A stretch of DNA of 64,000 nucleotides from Candidatus Woesearchaeota archaeon (GTDB lineage Archaea > Nanobdellota > Nanobdellia > Woesearchaeales > JABGUJ01). The stretch's first letter is position 1. Each line of letters starts with the position of its first letter. This document shows, piece after piece, positions 19,229 through 28,211 of the stretch. Below the pieces are notes generated by a model. The model worked only from the letters and a program-made list of their open reading frames with translations, was not told where the DNA came from and ran no database searches. The translations under genes and the position numbers were made by a program. Location of the stretch: positions 317,534 through 381,533 of the forward strand of contig JABGUJ010000001.1 in assembly GCA_018646625.1 (NCBI GenBank), in the 5' to 3' direction.

Positions 19229-20941
19229 TTAAATATGTTCCAAAGTAACTTCCATGCTTACAATATCAAGCTCAGATTCTGGAACCAATTCAATTCCGTT
19301 ATTACCAGGTTTAACGTATGGCGCAATGCTTTGGAAGTATACACTACTTCTCGTATCCATGTGCATTAAATGTCCGTTAATATATAACCCAGCTCTTTTA
19401 ACATCAACGTCGTTTACAAACTCGATTTTTAATATTGCATCGTACTCTGGCCTTAGAACACTAGACTCAGCATACTTTGATTCATACATTGCAGGAGGTC
19501 CACAAAGATTTGGAAACGTTCCAAATGTAACATAACCTGTTTCGCAGTCATCACACTCTGCTTGATTCAAACTAGATTCGCAAGTACTATCGATACCAGT
19601 TCTTGGTAAATCATAACACCAGAAATTTGCCGCCCTATCTTCATAACAGCAGTCTAAATCGTGATTTTTATTACAATAAGCAGGACAATCACCATCAGTA
19701 TCGTCACCACATTCTCCTATGCAGAACACAGGAGGATAACCATTAATATCTTCATAACCCGAATCGCACCTATTACAATCCCTTGCACTAACTACTTCAG
19801 CACACCTATCTCCTTCATCATCTGTTGGTAAGTCACACCAGAATTTACCCGAGCTAAGCATACAACAATCAATATCTAAATCTTCATCACAATCCACGGG
19901 ACAGTAACCATCAATCTGACCACAAAGTCCTTCAAACTGAGTAAGTCTTTCTCTTTCAACTTGGAAGATGTTGTCTTTCATATCAAAATAATATACAGGA
20001 TAACTTTGTTTCTTCAACTCTGTTTTTACAACAATATTATCAATCAAATAATTTCCACCTGCAGATGCAAACGTAATTCTATTCTCGCCAATAACTAAAT
20101 ACTGGGGCAAGAAAGATATTGGCCTTAACAAACCACAGTCAGGAACTCCAGAAAATACGACATTATCATTAATAGCAACAGTCAACACACCAGCTTTCGC
20201 AGGCATACAGTCTGGAAAGAATTTTAAGTATGCTTTTTCAGCATTTTCTTTTTCTGTTCTAGTCACAGTAAAAGTAGCAGTACTTTGTTGTCTTGAAACA
20301 TCTGTTACTTCAGCTAAAACTTTAACATCTTCAAGCAAATATTCATTAGACGCCCAAAATCTCCATCCAACTTCTGAAACTGCAACTTCTAATTTGTTAA
20401 CATTTTGCAAAATATCTTTAGGTAAAAGAACTGGATCAGCAACTTCAGAGTTATATCTCTTAGTTGTTACAACTTCTCCATTTAACTTAATTATCAAGAA
20501 ACCGCTTCTTTCTGTCGGTTTAAATGAAAACAAAATATTATGTGTATTGTCAATATCTTCTACAGTAAATCTAAAATCATCTTCAACTTGGTTAAATGCA
20601 TTATTCTTAGCATAAAGTGAGTCTGTTGATCTCAAAACTTCGGACTGAGTAATAGAAAACAAATTAACAGATGGAATGTTATGTTCCACTTCTAGATCGT
20701 TTGGCTTAACAAAATCTAGTCTACCGGGTTTTTCGCTAATAAGGGTAGCCATCACTTGCCCAGTACCATATCCTGAAGGCGCATTGCCCCCACCAGTATA
20801 TGCTGGACCTGTTTCTAAGATTTCATCCCTTACATCTGGAGGAAGAAACAATATATAGAATATAATGAACAAAGCCATTAAAGCCACGAAAACCGCTGCT
20901 TTCGCCCCTGTTGCCTGCCCCTTTTTACCTAAACATATCAT
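19229..20941 (-). CDS. Membrane-anchored protein with two Cys-rich repeats
   Basis: 570 residues. It begins with a short basic segment containing KKGQ followed by one hydrophobic helix (VFVALMALFIIFYILFLPP), like an N-terminal anchor or class III (pilin-type) signal. Two beta domains follow. Residues about 345-490 contain two copies of a Cys module, C-P-x-x-C-(D/N)-x-(D/N)-x-D-(I/L)-D-C-C, with conserved (K/N)FWC and C-x-x-C elements, probably disulphide- or metal-stabilised. It is the first gene of the minus-strand pair with the M23 protein (48 nt apart). Function unknown. Confidence 0.8.
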   Translation of the reverse strand: MICLGKKGQATGAKAAVFVALMALFIIFYILFLPPDVRDEILETGPAYTGGGNAPSGYGTGQVMATLISEKPGRLDFVKPNDLEVEHNIPSVNLFSITQSEVLRSTDSLYAKNNAFNQVEDDFRFTVEDIDNTHNILFSFKPTERSGFLIIKLNGEVVTTKRYNSEVADPVLLPKDILQNVNKLEVAVSEVGWRFWASNEYLLEDVKVLAEVTDVSRQQSTATFTVTRTEKENAEKAYLKFFPDCMPAKAGVLTVAINDNVVFSGVPDCGLLRPISFLPQYLVIGENRITFASAGGNYLIDNIVVKTELKKQSYPVYYFDMKDNIFQVERERLTQFEGLCGQIDGYCPVDCDEDLDIDCCMLSSGKFWCDLPTDDEGDRCAEVVSARDCNRCDSGYEDINGYPPVFCIGECGDDTDGDCPAYCNKNHDLDCCYEDRAANFWCYDLPRTGIDSTCESSLNQAECDDCETGYVTFGTFPNLCGPPAMYESKYAESSVLRPEYDAILKIEFVNDVDVKRAGLYINGHLMHMDTRSSVYFQSIAPYVKPGNNGIELVPESELDIVSMEVTLEHI

Positions 20942-21062
20942 TAAAGCACCCTAATATTAACTCAAAAACATTTGAATCATAAAAATATATAAGTCTTTCT
21001 ATTTTTCATAGTTCTTAAAGCCTGTATCCCTTAAAATTCAATAAAACAGGACTTGCTTAAAA

Positions 21063-22115
21063 ATGAAGATTTTCAAAAAAGATTTGAAACAAGGATTTGT
21101 AGAACTCCAGACAGAAACACCTGAAGATCTCTGGTACTTGAGCAACATAATAGATACTGGAGATTTAATTAGAGGTAAAACTATTAGAAAAATAAAAATT
21201 GGTGACGCGGATCAAAGAAATGTTAAAATTATCAAGAAACCTGTTTTTCTGAAAATCAATGTAGAACGAAGTGAGTTAACAGATAATATACTAAGATTGT
21301 CGGGCAAAGTAACAGAAGGAACAGACGACATTCCCGCAGGCTCATACCACACGTTTAATGTCGAAGACAGTACACACTTTTCAATCACAAAGAAAGAATG
21401 GTTAAAATATCAACTAGACAAATTAAAAGAAGCAACTGAAGAGAAAGGTTCTGAAATTTTGGTGTGTGTGTTCGATAGAGAAGAAGCAATATTCTCATTA
21501 CTAAAAAAATACGGTTACGAAGTTCTAACAGAAATCAAAGGAGATTCCGAAAGAAAAGTCGAAGGAGTACAGACGACCGGTAACTTCTATAAAGATATTG
21601 TTAAATTACTAACAGAGTACAAAAAAAGATATGAGATTAATCAAATTATTCTTGGAAGTCCCGGATTCTTCAAAGAAGATTTAATGAAACAAATCAATGA
21701 TGCAGATCTAAAAAAATCAATAATTCTAGCTACATGCAACAATACAGGCAAATCAGGAATGAATGAAGTTCTAAAACGTCCCGAAGTTAGAGAGGCGTTA
21801 AAGAAAGACAGAATGTCTCAGGAGATGAAAATAGTCGAACAACTTTTAGAAGAGATATCAAAAGACGGTCAAGCAGCATACGGTGAAAAGCAAGTTAAAG
21901 ATGCAGCAAACGCAGGAGCAATTAAAACATTAATAATCACAGATAATTTCATCAGAGATCAAAGAGAAAAAGAAAAAAGTAAAGACATTGAAAAACTAAT
22001 GAAGCTAACTGAAAAGACAAATGGCGATGTAAAAATCATCACATCAACCCATGATGGCGGGCAAAAAGTGGATGGTTTAGGAGGTATCGCCGCAATTCTA
22101 AGATACAAATTGTAA
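21063..22115 (+). CDS. pelA: Pelota (aPelota), ribosome rescue factor
   Basis: 350 residues, normal for archaeal Pelota. Domain A is the Sm-like N-terminal part (residues 1-130). Domain B has the eRF1-like core but no GGQ motif, as expected for Pelota. Domain C ends with the family signature DGGQKVDGLGGIAAILRY. The segment LGSPGFFKEDL and the ATCNNTGKSGMNEVL strand are typical. With an EF1A-like GTPase it recognises stalled ribosomes with an empty A site and promotes subunit splitting. Confidence 0.93.
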   Translation: MKIFKKDLKQGFVELQTETPEDLWYLSNIIDTGDLIRGKTIRKIKIGDADQRNVKIIKKPVFLKINVERSELTDNILRLSGKVTEGTDDIPAGSYHTFNVEDSTHFSITKKEWLKYQLDKLKEATEEKGSEILVCVFDREEAIFSLLKKYGYEVLTEIKGDSERKVEGVQTTGNFYKDIVKLLTEYKKRYEINQIILGSPGFFKEDLMKQINDADLKKSIILATCNNTGKSGMNEVLKRPEVREALKKDRMSQEMKIVEQLLEEISKDGQAAYGEKQVKDAANAGAIKTLIITDNFIRDQREKEKSKDIEKLMKLTEKTNGDVKIITSTHDGGQKVDGLGGIAAILRYKL

Positions 22116-22324
22116 CCTTTCAAGCCTCAAAGCCATAAATTTCTAAAAGTTCCGCTGTTTCCTGTAAGAGGGTATATGGCCAAAAAGCCTACGGTTAATA
22201 GGGTCTTTAAAAACCAAAAATTCTGCAGTTTGGTAGTTCTGGAAGGGGGTGAAAAAGCGTAACATATTAATAGTAGTAGCACTTTTTTAGTCATTAGACA
22301 ATAAAAAACGGGGGTTGATTAATT

Positions 22325-23149
22325 ATGATTGTCAAAGACGAATTTCTCAGCAAGCTGAGGCGCTATTTTGCACTTAACTTGTACGAAGTAAAAATTTGGA
22401 CTGCTTTGCTATCTAGAGGGGTATCTACAGCAGGAGAGTTAAGTGACATTGCAAATGTCCCAAGATCAAGAAGTTATGATGTTCTTGAAAGCCTAGAGAA
22501 AAAAGGTTTTGCAGTTACCAAAATTGGTAAACCAATAAAGTATATCGCAGTTCCACCTTCAGAAGTTATTGAAAGAGTAAAGAAAAACATGAAGGCAGAA
22601 GCAGATGATAAAGTCAGCAGACTTGATCAATTAAGCAACAGCGATGTAATAACTGAATTAAACACACTACATACGCAAGGAATTGAACTTGTTGAGCCAA
22701 GCGATCTATCCGGATCACTAAAAGGCAGACACAACTTATACAATCACCTTGAATTAACAATTCGAAATGCAGAAGAAAGCGTCATTATAATGACGACGAC
22801 CCAAGGCCTTATGAGAAAGATCGAAGGTATGCTCCCAACATTCGAAAAGCTAAAGAAAAGAGGAGTTAGTACCAGAATTTGTGCTCCGATCACAAAAGAG
22901 TGTACTAATGTAATCAAAGAGCTAGGAGATATTGCTGAAGTTAGGCACACGCCATCCAAAGCAAGATTTTGTGTTGTTGATGGTAAAGAAGTTATCTTTA
23001 TGTTGCTAAATGACAGCGAAGTACATCCAACATACGATGTTGGTATATGGGTAAACACACCTTTCTTCGCATCTGCACTTAAAGAATTATTCGACTTGGC
23101 TTGGAAGGGATTAAAACCTCACAAACAAGTTGCAGTGGCTAAACATTAA
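22325..23149 (+). CDS. TrmB-family transcription regulator, paralogue A
   Basis: 274 residues. The N-terminal winged helix-turn-helix (about 15-85) includes STAGELSDIANVPRSRSYDVLESLEKKGF as the recognition region (only partly quoted), then a short coiled coil, then a C-terminal effector-like domain with VIIMTTTQGL and RFCVVDGKEV strands. It is very similar along its whole length to the protein at 58859-59659. A strong Shine-Dalgarno GGGGGTTGA lies 6 nt before the ATG. The 209-nt upstream region holds no gene; it has G-rich and A/T-rich stretches that might be its own control region. Confidence 0.87.
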   Translation: MIVKDEFLSKLRRYFALNLYEVKIWTALLSRGVSTAGELSDIANVPRSRSYDVLESLEKKGFAVTKIGKPIKYIAVPPSEVIERVKKNMKAEADDKVSRLDQLSNSDVITELNTLHTQGIELVEPSDLSGSLKGRHNLYNHLELTIRNAEESVIIMTTTQGLMRKIEGMLPTFEKLKKRGVSTRICAPITKECTNVIKELGDIAEVRHTPSKARFCVVDGKEVIFMLLNDSEVHPTYDVGIWVNTPFFASALKELFDLAWKGLKPHKQVAVAKH

Positions 23150-23232
23150 GCCACATTTTTTTCTATTTTTCTTTCACCTTATTTCCTAATTATCAATAGC
23201 TTTTTAAATTAAAACCTAATCACCAAAGCACG

Positions 23233-24768
23233 ATGGAAGAGAATAAAATAACATCTACTCTTCACCCGCTAGAACGGAAAATACTCCCTCTACTTTCTAA
23301 ATGTAAAACTTTGAAGGAATTAGTAGAGGCATCTAAATTAAAAGAAGTAGAAGTTATGCGAGCACTACAGTGGCTCTCTAATAAGAATATAGTTAAAATC
23401 CACATCAAACCTAAAGAAACGGTTGAACTTGATGAAAATGGCCTAGCTTATGTAAAAGCAGGTTTGCCTGAAAGAAGATTTCTAGAAGCGATTAAAACCA
23501 AAGCATTGCATTTGGATGCAATTGCAAAGAATGCAAAATTAGTGAGAGAAGAAGTTAATGCTTGTATAGGTTCTTTAAGAAAAAAAGCAGCAATAGAAAT
23601 AACTCCTGATAAAAAGATAAAACTCACAGAACCAGGTAAAAAAATACTATTAAAGGAATCACTTGAAGAAAAATTCTTGAAAAAACTGTCAAAGAAACCA
23701 ATCAACATCAAGGAACTCAATCCAGAAGAAAAGTTCGCACTTCAAAATTTTTTAAAACGTAAACAAATAATAAAACAAGTTCTTGAAAAACTTAGAGAAA
23801 CAGAACTAACTGATTTAGGTAAAAAAGTTATTAAGATAAAGATTAAAACTAGCAGTGACATTGAAAGAGTTACTCCCGAACTTCTAAAAACTGGAAAATG
23901 GAAGAATAAACAGTTTAGAAAGTACGACGTCAAAGCAGATGTTCCTGCACTAAACAGAGGAAAAAGGCACTTCGTTAATCAAGCCACAGACTATGCGAGA
24001 CAAATATGGGTAGAGCTCGGCTTTAAAGAAATGACTGGCCCAATATTAAACACATCATTCTGGAACTTCGATGCATTATTCACAGCACAAGACCACCCTG
24101 TACGAGAACTTCAAGATACATTCTACATTAAACATCCAGCAAAAGGTAAATTACCTCCAAAGAAACTAGTTGAAAATGTTAAAGCAACTCATGAACATGG
24201 TTGGAATTTGGGAAGCACTGGCTGGCAATATTCTTGGAATCCTGAAGACGCAAAAAAGAATGTTCTAAGAACTCACACTACTGTGCTATCCGCACAAACT
24301 CTTGCGGCATTAAAAACCGAAGATCTTCCTGCAAAATTTTTCGCAGTTGGAAAGTGTTTTAGAAACGAAACATTAGACTGGAGTCATCTATTTGAATTTA
24401 ATCAATTCGAAGGTATTGTCGTCGATCCAGACGCAAACTTTAAACACTTATTAGGATACTTGAAAAATTTCTTAACAAAAATAGGATTTCCTAAAGCAAG
24501 ATTTAGGCCTGCATATTTTCCTTATACTGAGATGTCAACAGAAATTGATGTATTCCACCCAGTACACAAAAAATGGTATGAATTAGGTGGCGCAGGAATA
24601 CTAAGACCAGAAGTTGTTGTTCCGTTGCTGGGAAAAGACATACCTGTATTAGCGTGGGGTCCTGGACTAGATAGACAAATGACTGAATTTTACAAAATTG
24701 ATGATCTAAGAGAACTTTACAAAAACGATCTAAAACAATTAAGAGAAATGAAGGAGTGGATGTTGTAA
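23233..24768 (+). CDS. pheS: Phenylalanyl-tRNA synthetase alpha subunit
   Basis: 511 residues, typical of the archaeal/eukaryotic alpha subunit. Winged-helix DNA/tRNA-binding repeats occupy the first 200 residues. The class II catalytic domain follows, with RTHTTVLSAQT, motif 2 (KCFRNETLDWSHLFEFNQFEG, quoted in part) and motif 3 AWGPGLDRQ. TTTTTAAATTA, centred near 23206, lies about 26 nt before the ATG, suggesting a leaderless mRNA. pheT starts 2 nt after the stop. The alpha2beta2 enzyme charges tRNA-Phe. Confidence 0.95.
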   Translation: MEENKITSTLHPLERKILPLLSKCKTLKELVEASKLKEVEVMRALQWLSNKNIVKIHIKPKETVELDENGLAYVKAGLPERRFLEAIKTKALHLDAIAKNAKLVREEVNACIGSLRKKAAIEITPDKKIKLTEPGKKILLKESLEEKFLKKLSKKPINIKELNPEEKFALQNFLKRKQIIKQVLEKLRETELTDLGKKVIKIKIKTSSDIERVTPELLKTGKWKNKQFRKYDVKADVPALNRGKRHFVNQATDYARQIWVELGFKEMTGPILNTSFWNFDALFTAQDHPVRELQDTFYIKHPAKGKLPPKKLVENVKATHEHGWNLGSTGWQYSWNPEDAKKNVLRTHTTVLSAQTLAALKTEDLPAKFFAVGKCFRNETLDWSHLFEFNQFEGIVVDPDANFKHLLGYLKNFLTKIGFPKARFRPAYFPYTEMSTEIDVFHPVHKKWYELGGAGILRPEVVVPLLGKDIPVLAWGPGLDRQMTEFYKIDDLRELYKNDLKQLREMKEWML

Positions 24769-24769
24769 A

Positions 24770-26416
24770 ATGCCAAGCATCGTATTAAACAAAAAAGTAT
24801 TTGAAGAACTAATTGGCAAGAAACTCCCTCTCGAAGAGCTGCAAGACAGAATTAGCATGCTTGGAACTGACTTAGACCGAGTCGAAGGTAATGAAATTCA
24901 TGTTGAAGTATTCCCTAACCGCCCGGACATGTTATCTGAGCAAGGATTCGCAAGAGCGTTCTCCGCATTCATTGGATCCAAAACAGGATTAAGAGAATAT
25001 AAGCTAAAAGATAGTAAAGAAAAAGTAATCATCGACAAATCAGTAATAGATGTGCGACCGTTCACTGCATGTGCGATTGTAAAGAACATTAACTTCAACG
25101 ACGAGAAGATAAGAGAAATAATTCAGATTCAAGAAAAACTCCACATCACATACTGCAGAAATAGAAAAAAAGCAGCCATTGGAGTCTATCCTATGGAAAA
25201 AATAAAATGTCCAATTACTTTCTTCGCAGAAGATCCTAAAAAAGTAAAGTTTCAACCTTTAGAGTGCGATAAAGAAATGACAGGTTTGCAAATATTAAGT
25301 CAGCACCCTACCGGAAGAGATTATGCGCATTTACTAGAAGAACAAAAGAAATTCCCGTTCTTTAAAGATGCTAACGGACAAATACTTTCTATGCCTCCTG
25401 TAATCAACTCACACGTTACTGGTAAAATCACAGAGAAAACAAAGGAAGTATTCATCGAGTGCAGCGGATTTGATTTCAATACTCAATTGGTATGTTTAAA
25501 CATCATTGTAACCGCGCTTGCAGACATGGGTGGAGAAATCTGCTCAATGGAACTAGAATATCCTGATACTAAAAAAGTAACACCAGACCTTAGTCCAAGA
25601 AAAATTAAATTCGACTTAGATTATTGTAATAAACTTCTAGGATTAGATCTAAGAATGCATGAAGCTGCTAAACTATTTGAAAGAATGGGATTAAGCTTGG
25701 AAAAAGACGACGTTCTCATCCCTAGATACAGAGCAGATATTCTACATCAAATGGATTTAGTAGAAGACGTCGCCATAGCATATGGCTATGAAAACTTCGA
25801 ACATCAAATTCCTAAAGTTGCCACAATTGGAGAAATCGCACCAATTGAACAATTCAAAAGTAAGATCTCAAGGATTTTGGTCGGACTTGGAATGTTAGAA
25901 ACAAACACATATCATCTGATTAGCAAAGACGCACACAACGTCAGAATGAATAATGAAATGGATGTTATAGAGCTTGAGAATCCTGTTAACGTCGAGTACG
26001 ATATACTAAGAGGCTGGATGATTCCTAGTATGTTAGGCGTACTAAAAGACAATAAACATAACGAATATCCTCAGAACATATTCGAAATCGGTACAATCTT
26101 TAAGCACAGCACTAAAACAGAAACACTAGTTGAAGAAAATGAACGGCTGGGTGTATGTTTATGTAGTAAAAATGTCACATTCACAAAAATAAAGCAAGTA
26201 TTTGATTGTTTAATGAACGCCATTAATCTAGAATACGAAATAAAAGAAGTAGAGCACGGATCATTCATATCAGGTAGGACTGCAAGAGTAAGTGTCAAAG
26301 GCAAAGACGTAGCGTACATCGGAGAAATACACCCTCAAGTTCTTGAAAACTGGGATTTAGATGTACCTTGTGCAGCTTTTGAATTAAACGTAACAGAAAT
26401 CTTTAAATTTTTTTAA
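24770..26416 (+). CDS. pheT: Phenylalanyl-tRNA synthetase beta subunit
   Basis: 548 residues, the short archaeal form without the bacterial N-terminal tRNA-binding OB domain. It starts with PSIVLNKKVFEELIG, has the B3/4 editing region in the middle (HPTGRDYAHLLE, PPVINSHVTGKI) and a B5 domain plus a catalytic-like fold with DIL..MDLVEDVAIAYGYE. Translationally linked to pheS. The editing domain hydrolyses mischarged Tyr-tRNA-Phe. Confidence 0.95.
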   Translation: MPSIVLNKKVFEELIGKKLPLEELQDRISMLGTDLDRVEGNEIHVEVFPNRPDMLSEQGFARAFSAFIGSKTGLREYKLKDSKEKVIIDKSVIDVRPFTACAIVKNINFNDEKIREIIQIQEKLHITYCRNRKKAAIGVYPMEKIKCPITFFAEDPKKVKFQPLECDKEMTGLQILSQHPTGRDYAHLLEEQKKFPFFKDANGQILSMPPVINSHVTGKITEKTKEVFIECSGFDFNTQLVCLNIIVTALADMGGEICSMELEYPDTKKVTPDLSPRKIKFDLDYCNKLLGLDLRMHEAAKLFERMGLSLEKDDVLIPRYRADILHQMDLVEDVAIAYGYENFEHQIPKVATIGEIAPIEQFKSKISRILVGLGMLETNTYHLISKDAHNVRMNNEMDVIELENPVNVEYDILRGWMIPSMLGVLKDNKHNEYPQNIFEIGTIFKHSTKTETLVEENERLGVCLCSKNVTFTKIKQVFDCLMNAINLEYEIKEVEHGSFISGRTARVSVKGKDVAYIGEIHPQVLENWDLDVPCAAFELNVTEIFKFF

Positions 26417-26420
26417 ATAA

Positions 26421-26966
26421 TCATTTCTTCAAATATTCATTAGCTTTCAAAATCAGAACACAACTAGGGGAGTGAGTTATCTCACCAGTCATGACCATAT
26501 TCATAGCTTCTTCGAACTTCATCTTAACCATTTCAATCTGCTCAGTACCTTCTAAATTAGATTCAGAGAACGTCAGATCTTTTGCCAAAAACAAAGTTGC
26601 AGGGGAATTAATCATACTAGTAAAAGGATCAACTAATCCCAAATCAATAAACTCTTTTGCTTCTATACCTAGTTCCTCTTTTAATTCTCTTTTGGCAGTA
26701 TCTTCAGGCACATCCTCTCCTTCCATGCCCCCGCTAGCGGCTTCTATACTATAGCGATTAACAGCATAACGAAATTCCTTAACTAAATAAACAAATCCCT
26801 CTTCATCTATGGGCAATACAGAAATTCCCGAAAGCATCTTGATTGTTCCATAAATACCTGGATTACCGTCTGGACGCACAACTTTATCCTCTACTACTTT
26901 AATCCAAGGATTTTCATACTTAACGGAACTACTTTCGATAGTCCAATCTCCTCGTTTAGATGTCAT
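26421..26966 (-). CDS. Nudix hydrolase, ADP-ribose pyrophosphatase-like
   Basis: 181 residues. The Nudix box runs GGMEGEDVPEDTAKRELKEELG with the required Gly, Glu and REL-x-EE residues (quoted here as GGMEGEDVPEDTA then KRELKEELG). VYLVKEFRYAVNRYSIEAASG upstream and LFLAKDLTF downstream match the ADP-ribose/NDP-sugar subgroup. It would hydrolyse nucleoside diphosphate derivatives to monophosphates. Convergent with pheT, 4 nt between stops. Confidence 0.88.
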   Translation of the reverse strand: MTSKRGDWTIESSSVKYENPWIKVVEDKVVRPDGNPGIYGTIKMLSGISVLPIDEEGFVYLVKEFRYAVNRYSIEAASGGMEGEDVPEDTAKRELKEELGIEAKEFIDLGLVDPFTSMINSPATLFLAKDLTFSESNLEGTEQIEMVKMKFEEAMNMVMTGEITHSPSCVLILKANEYLKK

Positions 26967-27027
26967 AAAAGATAGAATAAATCAAAGATATATAAAATAA
27001 ATTAAAAAATAAAATGAGAAAAAGCAA

Positions 27028-27249
27028 TTATTGCTCTTTCTTTTCTGCAAGTTGTTTTTCTCTTGCTTCTTTGAAATCTTTATGCAAAAATACAATTTGA
27101 TTAGCAGCTTCCTTACCCATTCTAAGAACTTTGTGAGGTTGCTTCTTTAAATCTTGAAGTCTTAAGACAAGCTCATCAATTGCATCGTCTGAAAGAACAA
27201 TCTGCATAAGTTTTGGTTTTGCTTCGTTTTCTTTATTTTCTTCTACCAT
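27028..27249 (-). CDS. Small charged protein next to L14e
   Basis: 73 residues, highly charged, with a central amphipathic stretch (IVLSDDAIDELVLRLQDLKK) and a Lys/Glu-rich tail. No recognised family. A GGTGG Shine-Dalgarno stands before the ATG, and the gene sits 15 nt downstream of the L14e gene in the same direction, so it probably belongs to the same transcript. It may be a ribosome- or RNA-associated small protein; that rests only on location. Confidence 0.65.
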   Translation of the reverse strand: MVEENKENEAKPKLMQIVLSDDAIDELVLRLQDLKKQPHKVLRMGKEAANQIVFLHKDFKEAREKQLAEKKEQ

Positions 27250-27264
27250 TTTTGCACCACCTAA

Positions 27265-27690
27265 TTAGGATTTTTTAACATCTTCCTTCTTTTCTTCTAA
27301 AGGAACTTTTTCTTCAACCTTTGGTTCAGCTTTTGGAACTTCTACCTTAGGTTCTTCCTTTTTTTCAGTCTTTGCCGCTTTCTTAGGTTTCTCTTCTTCT
27401 TTTTCTTTAACCTTTCTCTGCTTAGTAGGCTTAGACAATACTTTCTTAGCTTTTTTATTCCAAACAGGCAAACCAAGTTTTTTGAACTCAGCTTCAACTT
27501 CTTCGTGTGTTGCCCCTTTCTTTATGTCCAGAACTTCACCTGTAGGATCTAAATGTTTAGCATTTATTTTTTTTCGTCTAACATCTCCATCAATTAGAAC
27601 AAAAACATCATCTATTACATCTACTACTACACATTTTCTTCCAGAATCTCTGCCTGCTATTTTAACAGCAACTCTTCCAACTTCAAACAT
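27265..27690 (-). CDS. rpl14e: Ribosomal protein L14e with charged C-terminal extension
   Basis: The first 75 residues are L14e/KOW type: FEVGRVAVKIAGRDSGRKC and VLIDGDVRRKKINAKHL. The protein then continues with about 65 residues of Lys/Glu/Pro/Val low complexity. A TTG at 27705 would add five residues, but the Shine-Dalgarno GGAGGT lies 7 nt before the ATG at 27690 and would fall inside that longer reading, so ATG 27690 is chosen. L14e is a large-subunit protein. Confidence 0.9.
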   Translation of the reverse strand: MFEVGRVAVKIAGRDSGRKCVVVDVIDDVFVLIDGDVRRKKINAKHLDPTGEVLDIKKGATHEEVEAEFKKLGLPVWNKKAKKVLSKPTKQRKVKEKEEEKPKKAAKTEKKEEPKVEVPKAEPKVEEKVPLEEKKEDVKKS

Positions 27691-27756
27691 AGTGTATACC
27701 TCCAATAAATAACACAGAATAAGACTCTTCCATAATCCCCCTACACCTGAATTAGG

Positions 27757-27775
27757 CCTCTTGTTACCAAAGAGG
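27757..27775. repeat. Inverted repeat between L34e and L14e genes
   Basis: CCTCTT (27757-27762) and AAGAGG (27770-27775) can pair with a 7-nt loop. It lies in the 103-nt space between the two ribosomal protein genes and could mark an RNA processing or attenuation point. Confidence 0.3.
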
Positions 27776-27793
27776 ATTCAACGGAGTAAAGAA

Positions 27794-28063
27794 TTATTCT
27801 GATCTTGCTATTGCAACAATTATTTTTCTTGAGCATGCTGAACACAGCTTGCCACCGAAAGGTCTCTCAGGTCTTCTTCCAGATTTAGGAATCTTGCTCA
27901 ACTTAGCAGGTGTTTCTCTTGGAACTCCTTTCAAAACAGCTCCGCAAGTACCACAAACAGCTTTAGATGGCTTCCTAGCTCTATAATGTAAAACAGATTT
28001 ACTACTAGGAGTCCTCACGTAAACCCTTCTTTGGGACCTTGACTTTCTTTTACCTTCTGGCAT
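27794..28063 (-). CDS. rpl34e: Ribosomal protein L34e
   Basis: About 89 residues from ATG 28063. PEGKRKSRSQRRVYVRTPS is the basic N-terminus, and two CxxC pairs (CGTCG, CSACS) build the zinc ribbon. A GTG at 28087 is in frame, but a TATA box (CTTTATAAG on the minus strand, 28087-28095) overlaps it and sits about 28 nt before the ATG, so the ATG with a leaderless mRNA is preferred. Large-subunit component. Confidence 0.92.
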   Translation of the reverse strand: MPEGKRKSRSQRRVYVRTPSSKSVLHYRARKPSKAVCGTCGAVLKGVPRETPAKLSKIPKSGRRPERPFGGKLCSACSRKIIVAIARSE

Positions 28064-28086
28064 GAACCCTCGAAAAAAACAAGGCA

Positions 28087-28095
28087 CTTATAAAG
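28087..28095 (-). promoter_or_regulatory. TATA box of the L34e gene
   Basis: CTTATAAAG on the plus strand reads CTTTATAAG on the minus strand. Its centre (28091) is about 28 nt from ATG 28063. Confidence 0.55.
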
Positions 28096-28211
28096 CTTTC
28101 CAAGCCAAAACAAAAGGTTTATAAATTGCATTTTTCAGAAAAACGATAGATTGATTTAAAAAGGCGCCAGAAAGCCTATATTGCACAAAATCACATTCAG
28201 AGGGAGACTAA

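Noticed and set aside
22220-22265. GGAAGGGGGTGAAA upstream of the first TrmB-like gene as an ORB
   Set aside because: It lacks the left half of the dyad and the GAAA-to-G spacing.
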